Part shown: in pieces, positions 53,098-61,299 of the stretch | Numbering within the stretch: the first letter of the stretch is position 1 | Layout of the letters: every line of letters begins with the position of its first letter | Origin: Ruminococcus flavefaciens | GTDB taxonomy: Bacteria; Bacillota; Clostridia; Oscillospirales; Ruminococcaceae | DNA length: 64,000 nucleotides | Assembly (NCBI GenBank): GCA_002371825.1 | Contig: DFHF01000042.1 | Location: 29,713 to 93,712 of the forward strand | Reading direction: 5' to 3' | The notes under the pieces: model-generated | What the model was told of the DNA's origin: nothing | Seen by the model: the letters and a program-made list of their open reading frames with translations, nothing else | Database searches by the model: none | Program-made: the position numbers and the translations under genes

Positions 53098-54036
53098 ATG
53101 AAAAAGAATATTATTGCAGTTTCAATATTTGCTGTGCTTGCGCTTACATCCTGCGGAAAAAGCGACAGCAGCAGCTCTTCCGAGGCAGCATCATCAACAG
53201 CGGAGATAACATCTGCTGAGGATGTCACTGCTGGATCGGAAGCTGACGCAGAGGACGCTCCGGAGCTGGAAAGCACCGAGCATAAGACAGCTCCCCAGCA
53301 GGAGGTAGGCTACGAGGGAATGACAGAGGTTAAAGCTTCTGCCCTTAACGACGGAGAATACCATATAGACGTTGATTCAAGCTCCTCGATGTTCAAGATA
53401 GCAGACTGTGTGCTGAAGGTCTCCGGAGATGAAATGACTGCTGATATCATCATCAACAGCAAGTCCTACGATAACCTTTTCATGGGCACAGGAGATGATG
53501 CTTCAAAGGCTGATGCTTCAGAGCTTATACCATACACTGAAAATGAAGAAGGACAGTCTGTGTTCACTGTTCCGGTGGAGGCACTTGACTGCGAAGTGCA
53601 GTGTGCTTCCCTCAGTGCGAAGAAGCAGGAATGGTACGACAGAACACTGGTATTCAGAGCAGATTCACTTCCGGACGAGGCTTTTGCAGAGAGCAGATAT
53701 TCCACTGCCGCTGACCTTGGACTTTCCGACGGTGAGTACAAAGTGGAGGTTACACTTGAAGGCGGTTCCGGAAAGGCATATGTAGAGTCTCCGGCAAAGC
53801 TGACTGTCAAGGACGGCAAGGCTGAAGCTGAGCTGATATGGAGCAGCAACAAATATGATTACATGGTAGTTGGTGATGAGAAATATCTTCCTGTCAGCAC
53901 AGATGAAAAGTCAGTATTTGTTATACCCGTTACCGGATTCGGATATAAGATGCCGGTATCTGCTGATACCACAGCTATGAGTACCCCTCACGAGATAGAG
54001 TATACACTGTATTTTGACCCGGAGACTATTGAATAA
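53098..54036 (+). CDS. Two-repeat lipoprotein, possible tetrapyrrole-binding (Shp/NEAT-like)
   Basis: 312 residues. Lipobox LTSC is followed by a Ser/Glu/Ala-rich linker. Two related repeats follow: each starts L-x-DGEY and has a SxxYDxxxxG segment (SKSYDNLFMGTG; SNKYDYMVVGDE) and a FxxPV strand. The layout resembles beta-sandwich haem-binding domains of the Shp/NEAT kind, which is my tentative reading. Between an exported CbiK and a B12-type importer, a role in holding a metal-tetrapyrrole or corrinoid is plausible. AGGAG precedes the ATG. Confidence 0.65.
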   Translation: MKKNIIAVSIFAVLALTSCGKSDSSSSSEAASSTAEITSAEDVTAGSEADAEDAPELESTEHKTAPQQEVGYEGMTEVKASALNDGEYHIDVDSSSSMFKIADCVLKVSGDEMTADIIINSKSYDNLFMGTGDDASKADASELIPYTENEEGQSVFTVPVEALDCEVQCASLSAKKQEWYDRTLVFRADSLPDEAFAESRYSTAADLGLSDGEYKVEVTLEGGSGKAYVESPAKLTVKDGKAEAELIWSSNKYDYMVVGDEKYLPVSTDEKSVFVIPVTGFGYKMPVSADTTAMSTPHEIEYTLYFDPETIE

Positions 54037-55175
54037 TGAAAAGGAAAGCAGCAGTATTTCTTGCGCTTGTATGTATGACAGTACCTGTCTCCTGCGGCAG
54101 CAGAGATAAGGGAAGCCGGCTTGAGGACCTGAAAAAGACCGGCAGCATGGAGCTTCAGTATGCAGAGCACTTTTCGGTGGACTACTTTGAGGGAGGCTGC
54201 TCCCTTGTTACAGCCGGTGAGGAGAAGCTGCTCATAGTACCTGAGGGCGCTTCTGTTCCGGCCGGTACAGAGGGCATAACAGTGATAAAGCAGCCTGTTG
54301 AAAACGTATACATGGCCAACTCCGCAGCAATGGATCTGGCTGACGGGATAGGCTGCCTTGACCGTATAACTATGACATCTACACCTCAGCGTGACTGGAC
54401 ACTTCCGGCTGCGGAGGAGGCAATGGACAGGGGAGATATCGCCTACATCGGCAAATACAGTGCTCCTGATTATGAAGCGCTTGTCGGTGAGGACTGCGGA
54501 CTTGCAGTTGAAAATACCATGATACTTCATAATCCCCAGGTCAAGGAAAAAATAGAAGAGCTGGGCATACCTGTAATGATAGACCTTTCCAGCTATGAGA
54601 GCCACCCTCTCGGACGAATGGAGTGGCTCCGGCTTTACGGTCTGATATTCGGAGTACAGGAGGAGGCAGACAGGTACTTTGCAGAGAAGACTTCCGCCTT
54701 TGGAGCACTTGACACCAATGACATACCTGAAAGTGAGAAAAAGACTGCGGCTTTTTTCTATATAAGTCCCAACGGATATGTTAACATCCGGAAGCCGAAG
54801 GACTATGTTTCGGAAATGATAAGACTTGCCGGCGGAAAGTACATCTTTACTGCCGATGACCTGAATGTGGATGAGAATGCGCTATCCACCATGAACATAC
54901 AGCTTGAGACTTTCTATGAGGCAGCAAGAGATGCAGATGTTCTCATCTACAACAGTACAGTTGAGGGAAGGCTGGACAGCATGGAACAGTTTCTTGAAAA
55001 GAGTCCGCTTCTTGCGGATATGAAAGCGGTGCGTGAGGGCAATGTATGGTGTACCGAGCAGAATATGTTCCAGCAGACTACCGGTGCAGCAGATATGATA
55101 GCTGACATGGAGAGTATATTCTCCGGCGAAGCCGACGGCACTGACCAACTGACCTACCTTCACAGACTAAGCTAA
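54036..55175 (+). CDS. ABC importer substrate-binding lipoprotein, FecB/BtuF-like
   Basis: 379 residues. Lipobox VPVSC. The two-lobed cluster-A fold typical of iron-siderophore, haem and B12 binding proteins is suggested by DRITMTSTPQRDW, YIGKYSAPDYEAL, PLGRMEWLRLYGLIFG and VREGNVWC. The gene starts where the previous one stops (ATGA-like junction). Riboswitch control suggests a corrinoid or cobalt-chelate ligand. Confidence 0.85.
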   Translation: MKRKAAVFLALVCMTVPVSCGSRDKGSRLEDLKKTGSMELQYAEHFSVDYFEGGCSLVTAGEEKLLIVPEGASVPAGTEGITVIKQPVENVYMANSAAMDLADGIGCLDRITMTSTPQRDWTLPAAEEAMDRGDIAYIGKYSAPDYEALVGEDCGLAVENTMILHNPQVKEKIEELGIPVMIDLSSYESHPLGRMEWLRLYGLIFGVQEEADRYFAEKTSAFGALDTNDIPESEKKTAAFFYISPNGYVNIRKPKDYVSEMIRLAGGKYIFTADDLNVDENALSTMNIQLETFYEAARDADVLIYNSTVEGRLDSMEQFLEKSPLLADMKAVREGNVWCTEQNMFQQTTGAADMIADMESIFSGEADGTDQLTYLHRLS

Positions 55176-55184
55176 GGAGGCTCT

Positions 55185-56204
55185 ATGGAGACTAAGCGGA
55201 AACTGCGCTGGACGGCAGGCTTTATATTCCTGCTGCTTCTTGCGGCAGGATTTTTTATACTGAACATACTAAAGGGCACCAGCAGTATCCCGGCAGGAGA
55301 GGTGTTGGAGGCCCTTTCAGGAAAAGACAGCGGACTTCCATCCCACAGGATAGTCCGGGAGATACGTCTGCCCAGAGCAGCAGCGGCACTTCTTCTTGGA
55401 GGAGCGCTGGCAGTATCAGGTTTCCTGCTGCAAAGCTTTTTTGCAAATCCTATAGCAGGCCCCTATGTCCTTGGAATATCCTCAGGGGCAAAGCTTACGG
55501 TTGCACTTGCAATGATACTTGCACTGAAAAACGGGATATCTGTCAGCTCATGGACTCTTGTGGCGGCATCCTTTGCAGGCTCACTTCTCTCAACAGGGGC
55601 CATACTGCTGCTGTCCGGAAGGGTAAAGAACATGGCACAGCTGATAATCGGCGGAGTCATGATAGGCTACATCTGCTCCTCAGTCACGGAGCTTGCCGTT
55701 ACCTTTGCAGATGACGCAAATATAGTAAATCTCCATAACTGGTCAATGGGAAGCTTTTCCGGTGCAGACCGGGGAGATGTCCGGGTGATACTGCTGATAG
55801 TTGTCCCGGCAGTTATCCTTACCTTTATGCTGTCAAAACCCCTCGGGGCATATCAGCTTGGTGAGAGCTATGCTGAGAATCTGGGTGTAAATGTCAGACT
55901 ATTCCGTGTGGCTATGATACTGCTTTCCAGCGTGCTTTCAGCCTGTGTAACAGCCTTTGCAGGCCCAGTTTCCTTTGTGGGAGTAGCTGTGCCCCACCTT
56001 ATGAAAAGTCTCTTCGGAACGGCAAAGCCCATAGTAATAATCCCGGCATCATTCCTTGGAGGAGCCTCAGTGTGCATGATGTGCGACCTTATCGCAAGGA
56101 CAGTCTTTGCACCTGTTGAGCTCAGCATCAGTACAGTTACAGCACTTTTCTGTGCACCGGTAGTCATAGTGATAATGCTGAGAAGACGGAAAGGGGGAAG
56201 CTGA
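55185..56204 (+). CDS. FecCD/BtuC-type ABC permease
   Basis: 339 residues, about ten membrane segments. REIRLPRAAAALLLGGALAVSG, FFANPIAGPYVLGISSGAK and GPVSFVGVAVPHLMK are hallmark permease blocks. It follows the binding protein by 9 bases with AAGGAGG. It forms the channel of the importer. Confidence 0.92.
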   Translation: METKRKLRWTAGFIFLLLLAAGFFILNILKGTSSIPAGEVLEALSGKDSGLPSHRIVREIRLPRAAAALLLGGALAVSGFLLQSFFANPIAGPYVLGISSGAKLTVALAMILALKNGISVSSWTLVAASFAGSLLSTGAILLLSGRVKNMAQLIIGGVMIGYICSSVTELAVTFADDANIVNLHNWSMGSFSGADRGDVRVILLIVVPAVILTFMLSKPLGAYQLGESYAENLGVNVRLFRVAMILLSSVLSACVTAFAGPVSFVGVAVPHLMKSLFGTAKPIVIIPASFLGGASVCMMCDLIARTVFAPVELSISTVTALFCAPVVIVIMLRRRKGGS

Positions 56205-56208
56205 TAAC

Positions 56209-57330
56209 ATGAGTGAGAAAAAAGCAGTTTCAGCGGAAGCTCTTTCCGCAGGCTACGGACATCGGGCAGTTGTCAGCGGACTGGATATATCAGTTATCCC
56301 AGGAGAGGTGCTCACTCTCATAGGTCCTAACGGAGCAGGTAAATCCACTGTGCTCCGCACCATTGCAGCTCAGCTTGAACCTGTTTCCGGAACGGTATAT
56401 GTGGGCGGAAGCTCCCTTGATGAAATGAAGCCTCAGGAGCTGGCAAGGCGGCTTTCAGTAATGCTGACTGACAGGATAAACAGTGAGCGGATGACCTGCC
56501 GTGATGTTGTATCCACAGGCAGATATCCCTATACAGGCCGGCTTGGTATACTCTCAGCTGATGACCGTGCAAAGGTGGATGAGGCTATGGAGCTGGTTTC
56601 GGTGACTCATCTTGCAGACACGGACCTGAGCTGCATAAGCGACGGTCAGAGACAGTGCGTAATGCTGGCAAGAGCTCTTGCTCAGGAGCCGGAGGTGCTT
56701 GTGCTTGATGAGCCCACCTCATTTCTTGATATCAGCAACAAGCTACGTCTGCTGACCCTTATCAGGAGGCTGGCGGCTGAGAGAAATATAGCTGTGATAC
56801 AGTCGCTTCACGAGCTTGACCTTGCCCAGAAATTTTCGGACAGCCTGCTCTGCATAAAAGAGGGGGAGGCAAAGTACCAGGGTACGCCGGAGGAGATATT
56901 TACCGGCAGCAGGATAGCGGAGCTATACGGTATCGACAGCGGAAGCTACGAGCCTCTGTACGGAGCGGCTGAGCCTCAGCGCACAGAGGGAGAGCCGGAG
57001 GTGTTCGTTATCGGCGGAGGAGGTACAGGGATACCTGTCTACAGAGCGCTTCAGCGCCGGGGAGTTCCCTTTGCGGCAGGAGTGATACACGAAAATGATC
57101 TCGATCACCCTGCGGCGAAAGCTCTTGCAGCAGAGCTGATAACTGAGAAGGCCTTCGAGCCCATAGGTATGGCTGCACTCAGCAAGGCTGAGGCAGTTAT
57201 GCGGAAGTGCAGAAAAGTGATCTGCTGTCCTGAAGCTTTCGGAACGATGAACAGCGGAAACCGGAAGCTGCTGCGTCTTGCGGAGGAGCTTGGAATACTT
57301 GAATATGCAGAAGGATCCCGTCATGATTGA
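56209..57330 (+). CDS. FecE/BtuD-type ABC ATPase with extra C-terminal domain
   Basis: 373 residues, about 110 longer than usual. Walker A GPNGAGKST, signature ISDGQRQ (normally LSGGQ), Walker B VLVLDEPTSFLD. Residues from about 262 on form a separate Rossmann-like region (EVFVIGGGGTGIPVYRALQRRG) ending AEELGILEYAEG. The extension contains a glycine-rich nucleotide-binding-like loop and may sense a ligand; this is inference. It completes the riboswitch-controlled importer. Confidence 0.9.
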   Translation: MSEKKAVSAEALSAGYGHRAVVSGLDISVIPGEVLTLIGPNGAGKSTVLRTIAAQLEPVSGTVYVGGSSLDEMKPQELARRLSVMLTDRINSERMTCRDVVSTGRYPYTGRLGILSADDRAKVDEAMELVSVTHLADTDLSCISDGQRQCVMLARALAQEPEVLVLDEPTSFLDISNKLRLLTLIRRLAAERNIAVIQSLHELDLAQKFSDSLLCIKEGEAKYQGTPEEIFTGSRIAELYGIDSGSYEPLYGAAEPQRTEGEPEVFVIGGGGTGIPVYRALQRRGVPFAAGVIHENDLDHPAAKALAAELITEKAFEPIGMAALSKAEAVMRKCRKVICCPEAFGTMNSGNRKLLRLAEELGILEYAEGSRHD

Positions 57331-57352
57331 GAATCAGGCGGGATCTTTTTTT
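57314..57352 (+). terminator. Terminator overlapping the end of the importer operon
   Basis: GATCCCG pairs with CGGGATC, followed by seven T residues. The left arm lies within the last codons of the ATPase gene. Confidence 0.8.
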
Positions 57353-57438
57353 GTGATTGAAGCTGACAGAAACAGCAAAATAATAAACTATCCGGATAAT
57401 GATGCAGTGATTATACAGTATATTTGCATAAAATATAC

Positions 57439-57467
57439 TTGATTTATTCATAAATTTATGTTACAAT
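57439..57467 (+). promoter_or_regulatory. Promoter for the expansin gene
   Basis: TTGATT and TACAAT, 17 bases apart, about 70 bases before the start. Confidence 0.6.
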
Positions 57468-57540
57468 TATGGAAAGTGCAAATTTGTCCAGATCAAAGGC
57501 AATACATATGCGCTGAATATCACGGAGAGGATGGTACTTT

Positions 57541-59148
57541 ATGCATAAGATGAAAAACATTACAGGAAGATTTGCTGCTGCCGCAGCTTCTGCAGTGCTT
57601 GCGGTTACAGCAGTTGGCGCAGAGGTGCTGCCGGCAGTTTTGACAGCTCCGGTCTCTGCAGCCGGACAGACAGACTATGAAAGCTTCGTTCCGAAGCTGA
57701 GCATGGGTCTCTCCGCCGGCGGTACAAAGATAGGTATCACATTTTATATAGAAGTAGAAGGTGATATCGCAGATCATGATGTCCTGATCGATGGAGAAAA
57801 AGTAACTCCGGAATGGGGCAAAAACGGCTGGGAAATAAGCGCAGATGAGTTTGCTATGAATATGAACAAGAAGCATAGCATAAAAGTTTTTAACGGAAGC
57901 AATCTTGAGCTTGAAAAGGATATATCAGTCAGCGATTATCTTCACAGTCTCCTTGCTGACAGTGAGTATTCATCATATCATGCTCTGGCAAAGTCAATGC
58001 TCAGATATGGCGGAGCAGCTCAGACATTTTTTGATGTGGACGCAGATTCTCCTGTTGACGAGGATATCGAGGGAGCAGATTACAGCAGTGTAACTGTTGA
58101 TGCTTCTGCTTTTGACAAAGAGCAGTTCAACAGTCAGCTTTCCGGCGAAGCAGTAAGCTATTACGGAATGAATCTGTCTCTGCGTGCCGAGACAAAGCTC
58201 TCACTTTTCTTTAAGGTAAACGAGGATGCCAATGCAGACGAGGCAGAGGATTTCCTGTGCGGATTCAAGTTCAATGATAAGGCAGTGAGCCCTGTTCCCG
58301 CAGGTGACGGATTCTTTGCTGTATCTCTTGATGTTCCTGCAAAGGGACTTGAAAAGAACTATACTCTTACCAATGGTACAGTCACAGCCGAGTTCAGCCC
58401 TGCACAGTATATAGCTGCCGCTCTTGCAGCAGGTAATGAAAAGCTTGCAGCTGTCTGCAAGGCACTGTATGCATACGGCAAGGCAGCTGATTCACAGGGC
58501 AGTCAGCCGGAAGCAGATGATCCTCAGTGGCTTCTTGAAGCAAAGGGAACAGTACACAGCGGTGAGGCAACATATTATGATCTCACAGACGATAATCTTG
58601 GCAATGCCATGTTAAATGATGTCAGGGGAGAGTATTATTATGCAGCAATGAATACCGAAGACTACAACACAGCAATGCTTGCAGGAGCTTATGTTGAGGT
58701 TACCGGACCTAAGGGCAGCGTTGACGTATATATCGTTGACAGGCTCCCCGAGGGCAAGAAGGGCGATTTAGACCTTGATCCTGCTGCATTTGAAAAGATA
58801 GCCGATAAGGTCGACGGAAGAGTACAGGTGACCTGGAAGATTATCCCGTTTGACAATGCTGCTGAAAAGAACGTAAGCTACAGGTTCAAGAATAATAAAT
58901 ACAATAAGTATTTTTCCGAGGTACAGGTACTTGACCATAAGTATCCGATATATTCATTTGAAGTTATGAAGAACGGCGAATTCGTAAATGTTAAGCGTGA
59001 GGAGTATAACTACTTCAAGGATACATCAGGTTTCGGAGACGCTCCCTATACATTCAGGCTGACTGACATCTACGGTCATGTTATCATTGACGAGAATGTG
59101 GATCTCAGCTCAGGTGCTGCATATGGCGGAGTACAGTTCCCGGACTGA
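57541..59148 (+). CDS. Secreted bacterial expansin with N-terminal surface domain
   Basis: 535 residues. A signal peptide ends near VSAAG. Residues about 45-320 form a domain seen in many clostridial surface proteins (GITFYIEVEG, SVSDYLHSLL, LAKSMLRYGGAAQTFF, VCKALYAYGKAA). Residues about 330-535 match the EXLX1 expansin fold: GEATYYD, VDRLPEGKKGDLDLD (the two key Asp kept, the Tyr between replaced by Leu), HKYPIYSFEV, EEYNYF and GGVQFP. The Trp pair on the EXLX1 binding face appears as Tyr-Phe. Expansins loosen cellulose and hemicellulose without hydrolysis. There is no dockerin. Confidence 0.88.
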   Translation: MHKMKNITGRFAAAAASAVLAVTAVGAEVLPAVLTAPVSAAGQTDYESFVPKLSMGLSAGGTKIGITFYIEVEGDIADHDVLIDGEKVTPEWGKNGWEISADEFAMNMNKKHSIKVFNGSNLELEKDISVSDYLHSLLADSEYSSYHALAKSMLRYGGAAQTFFDVDADSPVDEDIEGADYSSVTVDASAFDKEQFNSQLSGEAVSYYGMNLSLRAETKLSLFFKVNEDANADEAEDFLCGFKFNDKAVSPVPAGDGFFAVSLDVPAKGLEKNYTLTNGTVTAEFSPAQYIAAALAAGNEKLAAVCKALYAYGKAADSQGSQPEADDPQWLLEAKGTVHSGEATYYDLTDDNLGNAMLNDVRGEYYYAAMNTEDYNTAMLAGAYVEVTGPKGSVDVYIVDRLPEGKKGDLDLDPAAFEKIADKVDGRVQVTWKIIPFDNAAEKNVSYRFKNNKYNKYFSEVQVLDHKYPIYSFEVMKNGEFVNVKREEYNYFKDTSGFGDAPYTFRLTDIYGHVIIDENVDLSSGAAYGGVQFPD

Positions 59149-59184
59149 TATGATGAAAAAATACAATGAATAGAGGTAAAGATA

Positions 59185-59295
59185 ATGAAAGAAAAATATA
59201 TCCCGGCCGAGCTTGAAATAACAGAGTTCCAGAATGAAGACGTTATAACAACATCAGATCCTGTAGTTGATAAGGCAGGACTTCCCGTACTCTGA
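59185..59295 (+). CDS. 36-residue acidic peptide of unknown function
   Basis: The frame encodes MKEKYIPAELEITEFQNEDV followed by ITTSDPVVDKAGLPVL. AGAGG lies 8 bases before the ATG. The K-Y-x-P-x-E-L-E-I...F...DVITTS pattern is one I associate with short hypothetical proteins in Ruminococcaceae and Lachnospiraceae. It starts 36 bases after the expansin stop, so it is probably on the same message. It has no signal peptide; it could be a secreted-peptide precursor or a regulator. Confidence 0.6.
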   Translation: MKEKYIPAELEITEFQNEDVITTSDPVVDKAGLPVL

Positions 59296-59601
59296 GTTAT
59301 CTGTAATAACAGAGGGGTTATTTTAAACCGCAAAAAGGGCACTCATAATATATGGGTGTCTTTTTTTCAATGAAGCAGAAATGCTCCATATGACAGACGG
59401 ACAGTGGATAGCCGTACAAAAACTATTATGTTACCGAGTGTAGGGACGACCATTGGTCGTCCGGAAAAAAGAATCGTCAGTCTCATGATGCTTAATTATT
59501 GTGGGTACCTTTTTTTGTTGATGAAGCAGAAATTCTGCATATGAAGAAAGGCCGGATATTGGCCGCCCGAAATCTTCTATGCTGTTTTTTCTTCAAGGGT
59601 A
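59296..59601. other. Intergenic region with repeats, no gene seen
   Basis: It holds two imperfect direct repeats (59353-59393 and 59502-59543), each with TGGGT, a T run and TGAAGCAGAAAT followed by CATATGA, and a hairpin GGACGACC, ATT, GGTCGTCC at 59444-59462. No reading frame with a good ribosome site was found. Confidence 0.6.
59353..59543. repeat. Pair of about 42-base imperfect direct repeats
   Basis: The shared core is TGAAGCAGAAAT and CATATGA, preceded by TGGGT and a T run. The two copies start about 149 bases apart and flank the palindromic hairpin at 59444. Confidence 0.6.
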
Positions 59602-59630
59602 TTGCCATTTTGAACAAAAAGTGATATAAT
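59602..59630 (+). promoter_or_regulatory. Promoter of the cohesin-dockerin gene
   Basis: TTGCCA and TATAAT, 17 bases apart. Confidence 0.65.
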
Positions 59631-59703
59631 GTAGGAAAGCTTCAGTAAAATAATGTCATCTGAAGAGGCTGTTTTACTGAAAAAAAGATCAGGAGGAATC
59701 AAC

Positions 59704-60558
59704 ATGAAAAAAATATCAGCAAAACTTTTAGCCCTTTGCCTCGCAGGAGGTATGCTCCCGACTGCCTATGCTGCAAACGCTTATGCAGTTGAGATACCGG
59801 CTTCTATCCCGGTTTCTGCAAATGTAAATGCAGACCACCCTGCTGACGCAGTTATCACATTCGATTTCGGCGGAACCTATAATGCTAAGCCCGGTGATAC
59901 TGTAAAGGTGCCGGTAAAGATCAAGTCAGGAGAGAATCCTGTTATCGCTATGGACGTAGTTTTCGCTCAGGATTCTCCCATCGAAATGATCGATATCGGA
60001 GAGACTACACCTGCATTCGAGAAGAATACTGTAAGCAAGAATATCCTTCTTCCGGGATGTAACTTCCAGAGCCGTGACGATGCAACAGGAGAAGGTATAA
60101 TCGCAGATGAGAGCAAGGCTGTTTTCAACCTTACTTACAAGGTGCCTTCAAATTGTCCTGCAGGTGAGTACAAGATAGGCTTCGGCGACAAGTGTGAGGT
60201 CTATATTGACAACACTGCATGGGTATATAAGACAGAGTCAATAGCTGGCATTATCAAGGTAGAGGAAGATCCTAACGCAGAAAAGTACGCTCTTGGTGAT
60301 GTTAACAATGACGGTACAGTTGACGGCTCTGATGCTACTATAGTTCTCAGAGAATTCGGACAGGTTCTTGCCGGTAAGCCTGCACAGTTCACAGATGCTC
60401 AGTTTGCTGCCGGAGATGTAGACAAGAACGGTGTTATCGACGGTTCTGATGCTACACTTATCCTCAAGTTCTTCGGTGAGGCCGGAAAGGATATAGAGGT
60501 ATCCTACGGTGGTATGGAGCCCTGGATGGAGAAGAATTTCTGGAACACTCATGAATAA
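59704..60558 (+). CDS. Secreted cohesin-dockerin protein
   Basis: 284 residues. A signal peptide ends near AYAVE. Residues about 50-185 look like a cohesin (GGTYNAKPGDTVKVPVKIKSG, IAMDVVF, ADESKAVFNLTYKV). Residues about 198-265 are a complete type I dockerin with two calcium loops, GDVNNDGTVDGSDATIVL and GDVDKNGVIDGSDATLIL. One protein thus carries both partners of cellulosome assembly, as in adaptor scaffoldins. A 15-residue aromatic tail follows. The ATG at 59704 follows AGGAGG. Confidence 0.88.
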   Translation: MKKISAKLLALCLAGGMLPTAYAANAYAVEIPASIPVSANVNADHPADAVITFDFGGTYNAKPGDTVKVPVKIKSGENPVIAMDVVFAQDSPIEMIDIGETTPAFEKNTVSKNILLPGCNFQSRDDATGEGIIADESKAVFNLTYKVPSNCPAGEYKIGFGDKCEVYIDNTAWVYKTESIAGIIKVEEDPNAEKYALGDVNNDGTVDGSDATIVLREFGQVLAGKPAQFTDAQFAAGDVDKNGVIDGSDATLILKFFGEAGKDIEVSYGGMEPWMEKNFWNTHE

Positions 60559-60584
60559 TAAGCTTCCGTAAGTGAGGTGACCCC

Positions 60585-61214
60585 ATGAAGGTACTTATCA
60601 TAAACGGAAGTCCGAGACCAAACGGCAATACTACTATTGCCATAGATGAAATGGTAAAGATATTCGGCGAAGACGGTATCGAAGCAGAGGTCTGTCGTGT
60701 CGGAAACAAGAATATCCGTGGCTGTATCGCCTGCGGAAAATGCTCTGAGCTTGGCAGGTGCGTATTCGATGATGCAGTAAATGAGCTTGCTCCCAAATTT
60801 GAGGAAGCAGATGGTCTTGTTGTCGCATCTCCTGTTTATTATGCTTCAGCCAATGCTACACTTATTGCCTGTCTGGACAGACTTTTCTTCAGCACTCATT
60901 TCAATAAGACAATGAAAGTCGGAGCAAGTGTAGTCGTAGCCAGAAGAGGCGGATGCACAGCGACCTTTGATGAGCTGAACAAGTATTTCACAATATCCGG
61001 GATGCCGGTAGCGTCCGGTCAGTACTGGAACTGTGTTCACGGCAGGGAGCCCGGTCAGGCAGCTCTTGATGCGGAAGGCCTCCAGACTATGAGAGGTCTT
61101 GCAAGAAATATGAGCTTTCTGATGAAGTCCATCGCCCTTGGCAGGGAGAAGTACGGTATACCCGAAAAGGAACCCTGGCAGCCTACTCATTTCATAAGAG
61201 AAGATCTGGAATAA
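60585..61214 (+). CDS. Flavodoxin-family NAD(P)H reductase-like protein
   Basis: 209 residues. INGSPRPNGNTT is the FMN phosphate loop, CIACGKCSELGRCVFDD a Cys cluster as in iron-sulfur flavoproteins, and SPVYYASANATL the isoalloxazine site. The C-terminus has KEPWQPTHFIRED. It is likely an FMN-dependent oxidoreductase; the substrate is unknown. It follows the cohesin gene by 26 bases with GAGGTGA. Confidence 0.85.
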   Translation: MKVLIINGSPRPNGNTTIAIDEMVKIFGEDGIEAEVCRVGNKNIRGCIACGKCSELGRCVFDDAVNELAPKFEEADGLVVASPVYYASANATLIACLDRLFFSTHFNKTMKVGASVVVARRGGCTATFDELNKYFTISGMPVASGQYWNCVHGREPGQAALDAEGLQTMRGLARNMSFLMKSIALGREKYGIPEKEPWQPTHFIREDLE

Positions 61215-61221
61215 AATACAT

Positions 61222-61265
61222 AAAAGCCGCAGCTGCTCTGAAAAGAGAACTGCGGCTTTTTCTTT
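61222..61265. terminator. Terminator between convergent genes
   Basis: AAAAGCCGCAG pairs with CTGCGGCTTTT across a 17-base loop, followed by T residues; the A-run on the left suits the opposite strand. Confidence 0.8.
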
Positions 61266-61299
61266 TATAATGCCTTGGAAAAACAGGTGTCAGACTACA

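Noticed and set aside
59444..59462. Terminator for the peptide gene
   Set aside because: The hairpin is followed by A residues rather than T on the plus strand; it is better described as an intergenic palindrome.
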